Below, piece by piece: positions 1 through 10,433 of a stretch of 64,000 nt of DNA. Below the pieces are notes generated by a model. The model searched no databases, was not told the origin of the DNA, and saw nothing but the letters and a program-made list of their open reading frames with translations. Positions within the stretch are counted from its first letter, which is position 1. Each line of letters starts with the position of its first letter. Source of the DNA: Paraspadella gotoi (Eukaryota; Chaetognatha); the NCBI GenBank assembly GCA_051294375.1, contig CM119270.1, forward strand, positions 19,066,576 to 19,130,575, in the 5' to 3' direction. A program made the translations under genes and the position numbers.

Positions 1-1230
1 ATGAGAAACAGAAACAAAGGAAGGAGCAAAGTTGTTTTGACAACGCGCCAATTAAGCTTAGCTTTTCTCGAGAGGCGATGTAATTTCCTTTATTTTTCTT
101 GTTGTTGTTCTTTGTTTTCATTGTAGTCCTTGTCATTGCATAGTGACGGATTTTTTAAAGGCAAATTACTTTTTTTAAACATTCATTGTAGTTTTTGGTT
201 TTGTTACATTTTAGATCCACTGGGTGACTAAATAATTTATTACCTCTACTATCTTTACAATTCTTTCTATATCTATTTTTAGAACGGCCTATTTTCGCGA
301 TCCCTTTGTACCTCCAGGCCCTACTTCTCGAAAGGCTTCCATCGACGCCCCTCGCCTTGCTCTACTTTAAATCCATTCTAAAAATATCTCCGCCCAGCGA
401 CGAAGCGATTAGATTCTGCGCGGGAGAAAAAGATTCCCTCGAATCCGGAATGAGATCATCGCGAGGGCGGAAGTGGGCGTGGCAACTGGGTCGAAACGAG
501 GGGATGTGATTGGGGAGAGATGATGGGGAAGAGATGATGGGGAAGAGATGATGGGAGAGAAGTCTGTGGAAGTGATATTAGGCTATTAAAGAGTTTGAAT
601 AGGAGAGGTAAATTATTATTCAGAAGCAATAGTGATAATCTAGATTTTTTTAACTGTCCAGGCTAAGTTATGCTCTGTAAGTAAGTGCCTTTACCAAAAA
701 TGGAACCGAAATTTAACAGCAACTCCCGATTAGGGAATCAAGGCTGGAGAAGCGAAATCTGTCGGAGAGAGGTTGAAATATTTGCGGACCGCAACTTTAA
801 ATTCGACCCGGCGAAGTAAGATGAGTCAGAATCTAAAAATAGCATCAACTGATATTGAGTTTGGAAACAGCGGTTCCGTCGCGATGACTCAAAACCCGGT
901 AACCATTCGAGTCGATACTTGGACCGGCGTCGACACATTTAAATACGAGGCTCATTGGTTCTTGCTTCATCAAACTCCACGTCCCTTCTCCATTTTTTAA
1001 GTTTCGGATCTCGATCTCATTTTCAAGTTCTTCCTCTCCACTCGCGCAATGTCTTTAAATAGCGCGCGTCGTGCACGCATTCTCGGCATGCGTCGTGCAC
1101 GTATTCTCTGGGTGCGAGCATGCAATCGCACGCAATCGCTCGCACGCGTTTCGCCCGCGAAACCCGATTATCCGATGGAACGTGACGAAGGCGCAGTTGG
1201 CGCGTGACCGAGAAGGAGGCGTCGGGACGC
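1..1230. other. Non-coding, no gene recognised
   Basis: Open frames here are short and lack family resemblance or splice context. The stretch holds a three-copy 14-bp repeat (unit GAGATGATGGGGAA, about 516-556) and a duplicated 22-24 bp segment built on GCGTCGTGCACG (about 1066-1112). I see no promoter or RNA gene. Confidence 0.5.
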
Positions 1231-1234
1231 CGAC

Positions 1235-1318
1235 TCTGTCTCTCTCTCCCTCTCTCTCTCTCTCCCTCTCTCACTCTCTCTCTCTCCCTCTCTCTCTCTC
1301 TCTCTCCCTCTCTCTCCC
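1235..1318. repeat. Imperfect (CT)n microsatellite
   Basis: CT dinucleotides interrupted by extra C or A bases. It starts a strongly pyrimidine-biased + strand that runs to about 2120. Confidence 0.85.
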
Positions 1319-1867
1319 CATCCACTCTGTCTCCCTCAGGCGTCTCCTTTAATTTCCTCTTCAGTGGTCAAAGATCTTATCAACATTCTCTCGCCCACGT
1401 CGCGAGTTCCAGGGGGAAAAGGGAATCCGCCTCTCGATTGTCATGTCGGCCTCGATCTACGTGGTTAGCTTGCTTGCTTGCTTGCTTGCTTGCATGCGTG
1501 CTTGATCTTTTCTTTATTTCTTTCTATATTTATTTCTTTCATTCTGTCTTTGTATTCTCTCTTTCTTTTCTTTCTTTTTTTCCTCATTTCTTTGTTTTTC
1601 TTTAGCTTCCCTTCTTTTCTTTTTCGTCACGTCATTCCTTTCCTCCAATTACGTATCTTTTCTCTCTCCTTCCTGTATCTCTCCTCTAATTTACTTTCCT
1701 CTTTCGTCTCCTTTTCTTTCCTCCTTTCCTCCACATCTCCACTTTCTCCATCAATCTATTTACCTTCGCCGATTCCAGCCTCCGCCCCCCTTCCTTCGCC
1801 CCGTGGTCCAACTTGGGTCTCTTAATCATTTCCAATCAAACGGTCAACCTTTCCCGCCCCCTAGAAT

Positions 1868-1982
<115 letters not shown>

Positions 1983-2120
1983 GACGGTTTCAATCGATGA
2001 CTACCCTCTTTTTTTCCCTTTTTTGGTCATTTCGCTCGGCTGAGCTCCGCAGCCTTTTGTGTCACCCAACTGCATTTTCTTTCTTTTTTTCCTTCTTTTT
2101 TCTTTTCTTTTTCCTTTAAA

Positions 2121-2580
2121 TGTAAAAGCTTAAAATATTCTTCATTCAACGGAAAGGAATTTCGTAACGAGGTCGACAGTTTTTGCTTTGAGTAGTCGCG
2201 TTACTAAAGTCTGTAATTCTGCGCTCTAACCCGCGAATCTCCTCGCCGCGTGGAAGAAATGGCACCGCAACCTCCCGCGCTGCAGCTGCCCGGCGTCGAA
2301 GCGATTGCGGCTCTGACGCGGCTGACGCGGCGAGGACGCGACGAGCGGGAACCGAAGGGAGAGAGACGTTGAGAAGAGAGAAAACCGACTGGGATTACTC
2401 ATCAGTCAGGTGGGGGCTGCCGCCGAAGCAGCCGACGCCGCTTTCGGAGCAGCTGCCAGAGAGAGCCGGTGGATGCAACGAAACAAGCACGACAGTAAAA
2501 ACGACGATGACGACGACGGCGATGATGGCGACGACGACGACGACGACGACGACGTCAACGATGACGACGACGAGGTCTGG
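2121..2580. other. GC-rich, CpG-rich stretch followed by (GAC)n
   Basis: About 2220-2480 is rich in CpG and contains CTGACGCGG repeats and a short ATG frame of 37 codons (about 2260-2373) ending without family resemblance. From about 2499 to 2572 it becomes ACG/GAC repeats. It could be a CpG-rich promoter or first exon, but nothing proves this. Confidence 0.3.
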
Positions 2581-2639
2581 ATATAAAAAAAGCTTCTCTT
2601 TTTTTTTTCTTTTTTTTTTTTTTTTTATTGTTGCGGCGG

Positions 2640-4048
2640 ATCGAATGCAAAAAGGAGAAGAGAAGGAGGGGAAGGGCAAAGAGAGAGAGGAAAGGAGGGA
2701 GAGAGGGAGGACACGAGAGAAGAAAAGTAGAGGAAAGGAGAAAAGAAAGGAAGGAAGGAAGGAAGGAAGGAAGGGAGGAAAGAAAATATAAAGCGGATTA
2801 AGGTTGGCGATCAAGGGAATATAAGGCAGAAAAAGAAAGGAGAACTAAATCAAAAAAGAAAAAAATGGGAAAAAAAATGGAAAAAACAAGGAAAAAAAGA
2901 AGAAAAAAAAGCTTATGAATAAAAGAAAAAAAAGAGAGGAGGTGAGAATGAAAATATCGAAGGGGAGAAAAGGAAAGGAAAGAAGGAAGGAAAATAAGGA
3001 AAAGTGAAAAGGAAAGGAGATAAGGAAGAAAAAATGAGAAAATAAATTTTTGACGAACAAGAAGATGAAATGAAGAGAAAAAGAATAAAAAGATTGACAA
3101 AGAAGAGAAATAGAAAAAGGAAGAAGAAGAAGAAAACCAAAATAAAAAATTAAAAGAAGAAGAAGACGAGAAATAAAAAAAATAAAAGGAAAAAGAAAAA
3201 GAAGACGAGAAAAAGAAAAAGAAAAAGAAGACGAGAAATAGAAAAAGAAAAAGTAAAAGAAGATGAGAAATAGAAAAAGAAAAAGAAGAAGAAGCCGAGA
3301 AATAGAAAAAGAAANNNNNNNNNNNNNNNNNNNNNNNNNNNNNNNNNNNNNNNNNNNNNNNNNNNNNNNNNNNNNNNNNNNNNNNNNNNNNNNNNNNNNN
3401 NNNNNNNNNNNNNNNNNNNNNNNNNNNNNNNNNNNNNNNNNNNNNNNNNNNNNNNNNNNNNNNNNNNNNNNNNNNNNNNNNNNNNNNNNNNNNNNNNNNN
3501 NNNNNNNNNNNNNNNNNNNNNNNNNNNNNNNNNNNNNNNNNNNNNNNNCGTCGTTCGTCGTCCTCGGTTTTTGTTGCAGAGGAAAAGGAGAAAACAAGAG
3601 GCAGAAGGAAGAGTTACGACTTTTGGTTTTGGGAAAAACAACCGACGGGTTTTGCCATTTCGTGCGGCTGCGAGGGTGAGGTGAGTGGAGGGTAAGGGCG
3701 GTGATGGTGGTTTAAAAGGTAGGGTTGGGTGATAGTTAAACATGTTGAAAATGACAGAAGGCGGTTTTGGGAAAGAGCTGAAAAAAGGAAGAGATTTTTT
3801 GAGTGGAGAAAAAATGAGAGAGTTTTAGTGGCTAAAATTGAGCTGGGGAACGCTTTTGGGTGGCTTTAGGTGAAGTGGGGAATCGAGGGAAGAGATTTGA
3901 AAAAAATGGTAATTTGGGAGACACGAAATGAGCAAAAGAAAATGCTTAAAGGTAGAAAATAGGAAGAAAAGAGAAGAGAAAGCAGATTGAGCGAGAGAGA
4001 GAGAGAGAAAGAGAGAGGAGAGAGAGAGAGAGAAGAGAGAAAGAGAGA

Positions 4049-4085
<37 letters not shown>

Positions 4086-4649
4086 AAAAGAGAAAAGGAG
4101 AGAAAAAAGCGGGAAATAATTTTAAAAAAAATGAGAATCAACCCTGGGATATTAAAGCGATAAAATTGGGAAGGAGAAATGTCGAAGAAAGAAGAAGGGA
4201 GAAAAAAAATGTTTTAAAAAAATATAAGAAGAAAATCTGGAGGGTAAACAGAATAATACAAAAATGAGGGGGGCTATTAAAAAGACGAGAAAGATTTTTT
4301 ATGGATAAGCAAACTTCGCTGGGCTGAGAAGAAAAAAATGGTAAAAGAGGAAGGGAGAGAAAAGAAAAAAAGAAAAGAAAAGAAAAGAAAAGAAAAGAAA
4401 AGAAAAGAAAAGAAAAGAAAAGAAAAGAAAAGAAAAGAAAAGAAAAAAAGAAAATGTAAGGAAAAATTGAAAAATACTAAAATGATGACATTAAATGAAA
4501 ATAAAAAAAGAGATTCGTGAGATTGTTGAGTTGAGTTCGACATCCATCTGCAATGCAATTGTTGGGCCTTGGGTGTTGATGGCGAAGGCGTGAGTGAATG
4601 GAGTAAATGAGGTGTGAAGATCAGTGAACTGTTTGAGGGTGAGCTTGAC

Positions 4650-4735
<86 letters not shown>
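2640..4735 (+). repeat. Two-kilobase purine-only strand
   Basis: The + strand is almost purely A and G between 2640 and 3314 and again for long parts of 3549-4735. It includes GAAGG, AAAAG and GA runs. An (AAAAG)n array lies at about 4361-4450 and (GA)42 at about 4651-4734. The polypurine/polypyrimidine duplex has triplex (H-DNA) potential. All long open frames here are low-complexity artefacts. Confidence 0.85.
3315..3548. other. Assembly gap of 234 N
   Basis: A run of N inside the purine-rich block, probably a repeat that could not be assembled. Confidence 0.99.
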
Positions 4736-4738
<3 letters not shown>

Positions 4739-4986
4739 TACTTTTGGTTCAAAAAACAATGTTTCGTGACTTTCTTTCATAATAGTTTCATTATTTAATA
4801 TTAATAAAGAGCTAATAAATTAAGTTGAGCTATTCGATGTCGGCCTTTAAATTTTCACACAAAATTTTATTACATTGTATTTTGGAAAAAGCTAGTTATA
4901 CACTTTGTTTTAATAGCCCAAACAGTTTTCTTTGGATAAACAGGACCTGAACCTAACTTTTAAGCTGAGTATTTACTCTACTTGTG

Positions 4987-4992
4987 TTTATT
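4987..4992 (-). terminator. Candidate poly(A) signal of first Cys-rich gene
   Basis: TTTATT on the + strand reads AATAAA on the minus strand, 28 bp beyond the stop codon at 5020. A second AATAAA overlaps the stop codon itself (5015-5020). Confidence 0.45.
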
Positions 4993-5019
4993 TGGACAAA
5001 AGTTATCCGCGAACTTTAT

Positions 5020-5757
5020 TTAATTACTATTAAACAAATTTGTAAAGTTAGCCACTATGTCGGCAAGCAAGTGGTCAGTCGCCGCCAGATTGCAATACAA
5101 CAGGCAAGAATAACAGGCGGCGCTGGCGAACAGAGCTTCGAGTATAAAACAGCAGATCATGTAGCAGACGGGCTGGCCGCCCATGCCGCAGCTTTGCAGG
5201 AATGACAGGCAGCCGCCCCCGATGGGCTGATAGGAGGCGAAGCATCCGCCGGCGATGGGGCCATCGCAGGTGAGGCCGAGACAGACCAAGAAGATCGGGA
5301 CGAAGATTGGACCCAAAAAGGAGCAGACGAGGGTGACGATTGGGCAAGTCTTGACGGGGTTACACTTTTTGGAATCGGGGTCGTCCGTCGGGGTGGCGTT
5401 AGCGATGAAGGCGGTGGTGGTGACGATTGGTGGTGAGGTGGTGACCGTATGGGTGGTCGATTCAATCACGGAGACGATCGTGACATCGATGGCCACGTCA
5501 CCTTTGCCTTTGAGACCTTTTGAAATGCCGAATGGCGTCGAGTCGTTCTCTGAGGCGCCGATTTTCGCGGCGTCGATTTTGGCGGCGCTAATCAAGAAGA
5601 CGAAAATAGATGCGACGAATTTCAGCGAGAATTCGGACTCTTAAAAAAAAAAGAGATGAAAATTGTATGACTTAGTTTGTTTTTGGCAATTAGTATTATT
5701 GTAACGGTTACCTGGTTCGCCTTGTCTTGCGTTATTCCTTATGATTTTTTGGGTCAT
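5020..5757 (-). CDS. Cys-rich hydrophobic secreted/membrane protein, copy 1
   Basis: Two-exon model: 5757-5712 (start ATG, 15 codons plus one base) and 5639-5020, joined by a CCAG/GTAACC donor and a T-rich acceptor ending TAAG; the reading phase is preserved. Exon 2 has no upstream ATG of its own, so the start must come from exon 1. Predicted length is 221 residues. Residues about 19-36 form a hydrophobic signal or anchor segment (core FVASIFVFLIS). A Ser/Thr-rich stalk follows. From about residue 106 comes a core with many cysteines and glycines: CNPVKTCPIVTLVC, GPIAGGCFA, IGGGCLS, GMGGQPVCYMICC and ACYSCLLYC. Two long hydrophobic stretches in the core could be membrane segments or a buried disulfide-rich fold. 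It is paralogous to the next two genes. I do not recognise the family and assign no function. Strand, core frame and family are firm; the short first exon is inference. Confidence 0.78.
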
Positions 5758-6106
5758 TTTATTAAATTTACAAGTATTTTCTAGTAAATAATCAGCAAAA
5801 AAATATTTTTTTTTCACTCTCGCTCGGGTTAGAAAAAAATTGCGAAGAAATATTTATAAAAAAAAATTCTTAAAAAAAAATTCTTTCACAAATATAATTT
5901 ATTCCTCGACAGAAAATGACGAGACAAACCGGATTTTCTTTTTCGATTTTGAACTTGAAGTTTTGCCGAAATTTCTTTATACTTCAAGGCCGCAGAAGAT
6001 TGAGAAAGTTTTAATTGATTTTAAATTAACTGAAGTTTATAAATACATATTATAAAACTCTTAAAATTGATATTTGTATTTTAAAAGTGTGCCGCTAGAC
6101 ATTGTG

Positions 6107-6143
<37 letters not shown>

Positions 6144-6478
6144 AGATGAGAGGAGAGAGAACGAGAGAGAGAGAGACGAGAGAGAGCAGAGAGAGAGATG
6201 AGCACGGTCGAAAACAACCACGACGAATCCGTTTCGGTGCGCAATTGCTTTGCAACTTTATAACATTTGTGAGAGATAGTGATATTACACAATCTGAAAA
6301 ATAACAGGGTCTAACAAATATCCAAAACTTTGTTTTCTCGATCTAGTTATTTCATTTCATGAAATAAAAATGTATCAAATTATAAAAATAAAAGATTGTT
6401 TGAAACCATAACTCAACTCTAATTATTTTCTATCATCAATAATCGGTAATCATCGAGATTACAAAGTTCCAAAAAGAA
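5758..6478. other. Intergenic, AT-rich with (GA)n
   Basis: Space between Cys-rich copies 1 and 2. It holds an AT-rich part and an imperfect (GA)n tract at about 6109-6200. I see no gene. Confidence 0.5.
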
Positions 6479-7135
6479 TCATGTCGACGGCTGATCGCAA
6501 TACAACAGGCAACAATAACAGGCGGCGCAGGCGCACAGGCCTTCAAGAATAAAGCCGCATATCATGAAGCAGAGGGGATGACCGCCCATGCTGAAGCTCT
6601 GCAGAGCAGACAGGCAGCCGCCGCCGATGGCCTGATAGCCGGCGAAGCAGCCGCCCGCGATTGGTCCGCAACAGGTGAGACCGAGACAGAGCAGGACCAA
6701 TGGGATGGCGATGGGACCCAAAAAGGCGCAAACGAGGGTCACAAGGGGGCAGGTCTTGACAGGATCGCACTTTTTGGGATGGGTACCGTTGGTAGCAGCT
6801 GGGGTAGTGGCGGCGGTGCTGGGGTCTATAGCGGGAGTGGAGTCTTCGGTGTTTGGGGTGGAAAAATCTAAGGATGTTTTCACTCTAGAGGTAGATGTGA
6901 AGTTAATCCCAGTAGAGGCGTTCATGACATCGGAATCTCTCGTCATGAGGGATATTATTCTCGAGTGTGAGGTCCCGTTTTTAGAAGCGGTGATTTTTTC
7001 GGCCCTCATTTCAGCGGTGCCAATTCCCACGCCGCTAATTTTGGCGTCGCCCATTTTGGCGCCGTCGATATTGGCGGCGTTGCTGCACGTAGCGCCACCC
7101 AGGATGACCGCGAAAAACGAAAAGGGCAAATGCAT
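6479..7135 (-). CDS. Cys-rich hydrophobic secreted/membrane protein, copy 2
   Basis: Open frame of 218 residues starting MHLPFSFFAVILGG, a good signal peptide (about residues 1-19). Residues about 20-54 show a five-residue period (blocks such as AANID, GAKMG, DAKIS) with Ala at position 2 and Ile/Met at position 4. A Ser/Thr-rich stalk runs to about 120. The core (about 121-215) carries about 16 Cys and matches copy 1 closely: CDPVKTCPLVTLVC, GPIAGGCFAGYQ, IGGGCLSALQS, MGGHPLCFMIC, ACYCCLLYC. Just upstream of the ATG is a strong acceptor (TTTTTCCCCAG, about 7149-7159) at the place homologous to the exon 2 boundary of copy 1, so a 5' exon (untranslated, or adding a few residues) is likely. I do not recognise the family; surface or secreted location is inferred from the signal peptide. 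Confidence 0.82.
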   Translation of the reverse strand: MHLPFSFFAVILGGATCSNAANIDGAKMGDAKISGVGIGTAEMRAEKITASKNGTSHSRIISLMTRDSDVMNASTGINFTSTSRVKTSLDFSTPNTEDSTPAIDPSTAATTPAATNGTHPKKCDPVKTCPLVTLVCAFLGPIAIPLVLLCLGLTCCGPIAGGCFAGYQAIGGGCLSALQSFSMGGHPLCFMICGFILEGLCACAACYCCLLYCDQPST

Positions 7136-7159
7136 TTTGATTCCTGGGGAAAAACATGT

Positions 7160-8294
7160 TTCATGTTTAAAACTTAAATAAAAAATACTAATTTGTCAAT
7201 ATGATTCTAGTTTCATTTTAAGTTTATAAATAAATGTACTTCGGCCACGTTTTCCGTCTTTGTTATCAATTTTTAAAGACATTTGTAATATTAAAGTTAA
7301 GCGAAAGTATTTTCGTCTTAAATTTTTATCGATCGTAAAATTTAAAATAAATCGAAGTTAAAATTCAAAATTGAATATATACCAAGTTCTTTTTTTCTTT
7401 TTTTTTTTTGCCACAGCAAGCAACTGAAGGAACGAATCAAATTTCTGATAAATCAAAATTTCGTCATTTCGCAGAATTTGTTAGTTTCTTTCGAAATCCG
7501 GTTTTTTTTTAATTTAACCAAATCTCGTGTTTACGATTTTCCGAGGGAGAAAGATATCTTGCCTCGTCTCTCTCTTTCTTTAGTCAATTTTCGGTCCATT
7601 TTTTTGCCATTATTTTAACTTTGCTTTTAACCTCGATATCCGAGTGAGTTTGGCCCTTCTTTGAACTTTGCTTTTAACTTCGATATCAAAGTGAGTTAAA
7701 TGGATTTAAAATTGAAAACTCACAAAATGTGTTTCACNNNNNNNNNNNNNNNNNNNNNNNNNCCGGAGGAAAGCTCGTCTTTACGAGTTTCCGAGGGATA
7801 TTCAACGAATAAATACTATACATTCTATAAATAAAAGTTTTCTTTTGCGACTCATGTTAGACAGTTCGATACGGGTGTGAAACTCAAGACGTTCATCCGC
7901 GCTAGCGTGAGAAAAAGTCATCAAATCTCACATTGTTTGTAGAAAAAGGATCTCGGGAATGTTTCGTTGAATTAAGAATCGTTTTAAGATTTGACATTTT
8001 TATTGTTAACTCTAGCGATGATTGCATCAGATTGCTGATTTTTGCAATTTTCAAACCCTGATGAGAATAAAACCTTGAAAACTGTGTAAGGACATTATTA
8101 TTTTCGGGAACATTACATTAGCAATATACAACATACATGAAATTATAATATCATCTCGGAGAATTGATTATCAAGTATCTTGCCCCTATTGGCTTCTCCG
8201 TCTCTTCTTCTGATTCCCTTGCAATGTGTTAGTGAAACTTGTAACTCCAGCTATTAACTCAAATTCAGTTAAGCTCCGATTTCACTTAGTCACT
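7160..8294. other. Intergenic with local duplication and a gap
   Basis: AT-rich. A roughly 55-bp direct duplication lies at about 7610-7705 (shared core AACTTTGCTTTTAAC then TCGATATC). Related TTTACGA..TTCCGAGGGA strings sit on both sides of the 25-N gap at 7738-7762, so the gap may hide a repeat. No gene seen. Confidence 0.5.
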
Positions 8295-8801
8295 TCAGTT
8301 CGTCTTTTCGCCGCAAATCAAGAGGCAAAAGTAGCAGCGGCTGCAGCAAACGCCGCCTCCAGCACAACGCAGACGACCAAGTAGCAAACCGGATGTCCGC
8401 CCATGCCGCAACTCCGCACATCCTTGCAGCAAGAGGATTTATCGGGGCTTTTCCTCCATCGACTTTGTAGCCGGCGGGCCTTGCGCGCCGCCTCGAGGTT
8501 TCTTGCCGGTGTTGCCGCCGGTGCTGCCGGTGTAGCCGAAGTAGTAGAGGCAGCATGGGATCATGATGACCGCCGAAGAAGGCTGAGAGCAGAAGTTCGC
8601 GATCGGACAAGACTGAGCGTCGAACGCAAGTGGGCCCGTGGTGGACGGGGTAGGCTGTCCGCTGGTGGAGGCGGAGTTGGGGGTTGAGGCGGTGGAAAAT
8701 GCGGCCGCGCGTGTGGAGAGACGGCGTCGGCTGCTACGGCTCCTGCGGCGATGCAGCGCCCAAGATGAAGATCAAGAAGTTGGTCGTCGTCTCGTCTATC
8801 T
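8295..8801 (-). pseudogene. Cys-rich family, copy 3, frameshifted
   Basis: Paralogue of the two genes at 5.0-7.1 kb, readable only by changing frame three times. Its first piece begins after an acceptor-like TTTAG in the same phase as copy 1 and encodes a hydrophobic signal (NFLIFILGA). A Ser/Thr/Pro-rich stalk then reads in a second frame, ending with SCPIANFC and a CCLYYFGYTG region. The third frame gives CGMGGHPVCYLVVC and, after another shift, CYFCLLIC. The second shift lies in a CCCC run near 8445 and the third in a GC-rich run near 8331. Each is repaired by one base, so either these are sequencing or assembly indels in a live gene or the copy is decaying. The middle GPIAGGCFA motif is replaced by a Gly-Lys-rich spacer. 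Confidence 0.62.
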
Positions 8802-9337
8802 CTAAACCGCTTTCGAATTTTTTTTCGCGTGGAATAGGAAATTAATTTTTTACACTTATCTTATTTGAATTGGATATAGTTATTAATATTTTTTTTTTTA
8901 ATTCAAAGCAGCAGCAAACTTACTAGTCGTTAAGGGAATATTTAACGAAACGTAAAATCTCAGAATAAAGGCGAGAGAGCTGTATTAAAAAATCTGATTC
9001 GTTATCTTTCAGACTCAGTTTGATTTTCTGAAAAGATCTCTCTCTTATTTTCTTGAAAAAGATAAAGAACAAAGATATCAAATTCTGAGGTCGTTTTGAC
9101 TCTTGAGAAGTTAACAACGAAAACAAATTTGTTATCAAGGTGATTTATTTTTTAGCGATTGCAGTCGGTAGCATTCTATGATAACTATTTTGATAGTTCG
9201 GCAGAAACCCCGTGTTGCTCCCTCTATTTCCAGAAGGTAATAATACTAACCTAATTTTCAAATGACATTATCGGGTAAATATTTTATTGTTTTAAAAAAT
9301 AGAAATAACCTGAATAAAACCTAAAAACTGTAGCATT
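8802..9337. other. AT-rich intergenic, nothing recognised
   Basis: No convincing exon, RNA gene or repeat apart from short A/T runs. Confidence 0.45.
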
Positions 9338-9560
9338 GTGGCGGTATATTCACACCGCCTCACGTCCATCATTGTTCAATGTTCAGCCAATCCCACTGGA
9401 TCAGAGTGGGAACACACCATCCCAGGCGTTGGCAAAGCGAGACCGTCCTAGGGTAACCGCGCCAGTCATTGGAGGCGTCACTGAGGTTCGGAAGCCCCCA
9501 AAGCCAATAATGAGATGCCCCGTCTCAATGGGCATCACAGGTAACCCGGCTGTTGCTATA
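9338..9560 (+). mobile_element. MITE-like element family 1, copy a
   Basis: Starts GTGGCGGTATATTCACACCG and ends near GGCTGTTGCTATA. It is flanked by the 5-bp direct repeat GCATT (9333-9337 and 9561-9565). The first 20 bases after GT form a hairpin (GGCGGT, loop, ACCGCC). It matches copies at 17150-17310 and 20505-20739 but lacks an internal part that they have. The ends are imperfectly inverted (TGTGGCGGTA against TATGGCAATA, transitions only). It is too short to encode a transposase. Superfamily not assigned. Confidence 0.75.
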
Positions 9561-9793
9561 GCATTATTATTTTTGAAAAACAATATCTCTCTCTTGTACT
9601 TTTCCTCAACGTCCCATAAAATTCTTTTAAACATTAAACGTCGTCGTATTTCTAAGCGAGGAAAAAAAAATCATTAAAAACTCGAAGCATAAATTTTTCT
9701 CTCCTTTTATCGTCGCTTCTCTTTATATCAGGCGGAGCCGGCCTGATTTCTTGAGCCCGCGCCCGTCGGTTGCTTCCAGTCTTAATTATTTTT

Positions 9794-9888
9794 TTCCTTT
9801 CCTTTCCTTTCCTTTCCTTTCCTTTCCTTTCCTTTCCTTTCCTTTCCTTTCCTTTCCTTTCCTTTCCTTTCCTTTCCTTTCCTTTCCT
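9794..9888. repeat. (CCTTT)n pentanucleotide array
   Basis: About 19 nearly perfect CCTTT units. The long Phe/Leu/Ser-rich open frames across it are artefacts. Confidence 0.93.
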
Positions 9889-10139
9889 CTATTCCATTTT
9901 CCTCAAGAATCTCCCGACAATCAACGTCTCATTTGTTTCAAACTTCATCTCAGCTTCACTCAAAGAAAGAATTTCTCATTTATTATTTCCTAACGACATC
10001 TCACATCTCACATCTCACGTATTACATGTCAAGCGTCACACCTCGCTTCCGTGTTCACACAATTTCCATCTCTTCAAGCCCCCAGCATCTCGCCCCCCTC
10101 CTCTCTTCGTGCATGCTTGTCCTCGCGGCGTTTTCAATC

Positions 10140-10202
<63 letters not shown>

Positions 10203-10433
10203 CTCTCTCTCTCTCTCTTCTCTCTCTTCCTGGACATTACTGCTTTTTTTTCACGCAAAGTGATTTTAATGAGTTTGGACGAACGTTTTTTTTCTCTGCG
10301 GCCAGTGCGGGGGGGGAGGGAGGAGGGGAGTGGAGTGGAGTAGGAGGTAGTGAAGGTTTACATGAAGGTGGTTTTTGGATTATTGGTGGCGGCAGGTGGT
10401 CATATGGAGCAAGTAGGTCGTTTGAGGCGACAA
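9889..10433. other. Non-coding with (CT)n tract
   Basis: Holds an imperfect (CT)n at about 10142-10228, interrupted by TT steps, and a G-rich run near 10308-10345. No gene seen. Confidence 0.5.

Noticed and set aside
2845-3743. Frames of 197-250 codons crossing the N gap
   Set aside because: They are open only because N bases carry no stop codons.
9336-9677. 113-codon frame across the first MITE copy, also open in other copies
   Set aside because: Frames are not conserved among copies, which differ by indels; no transposase motif.
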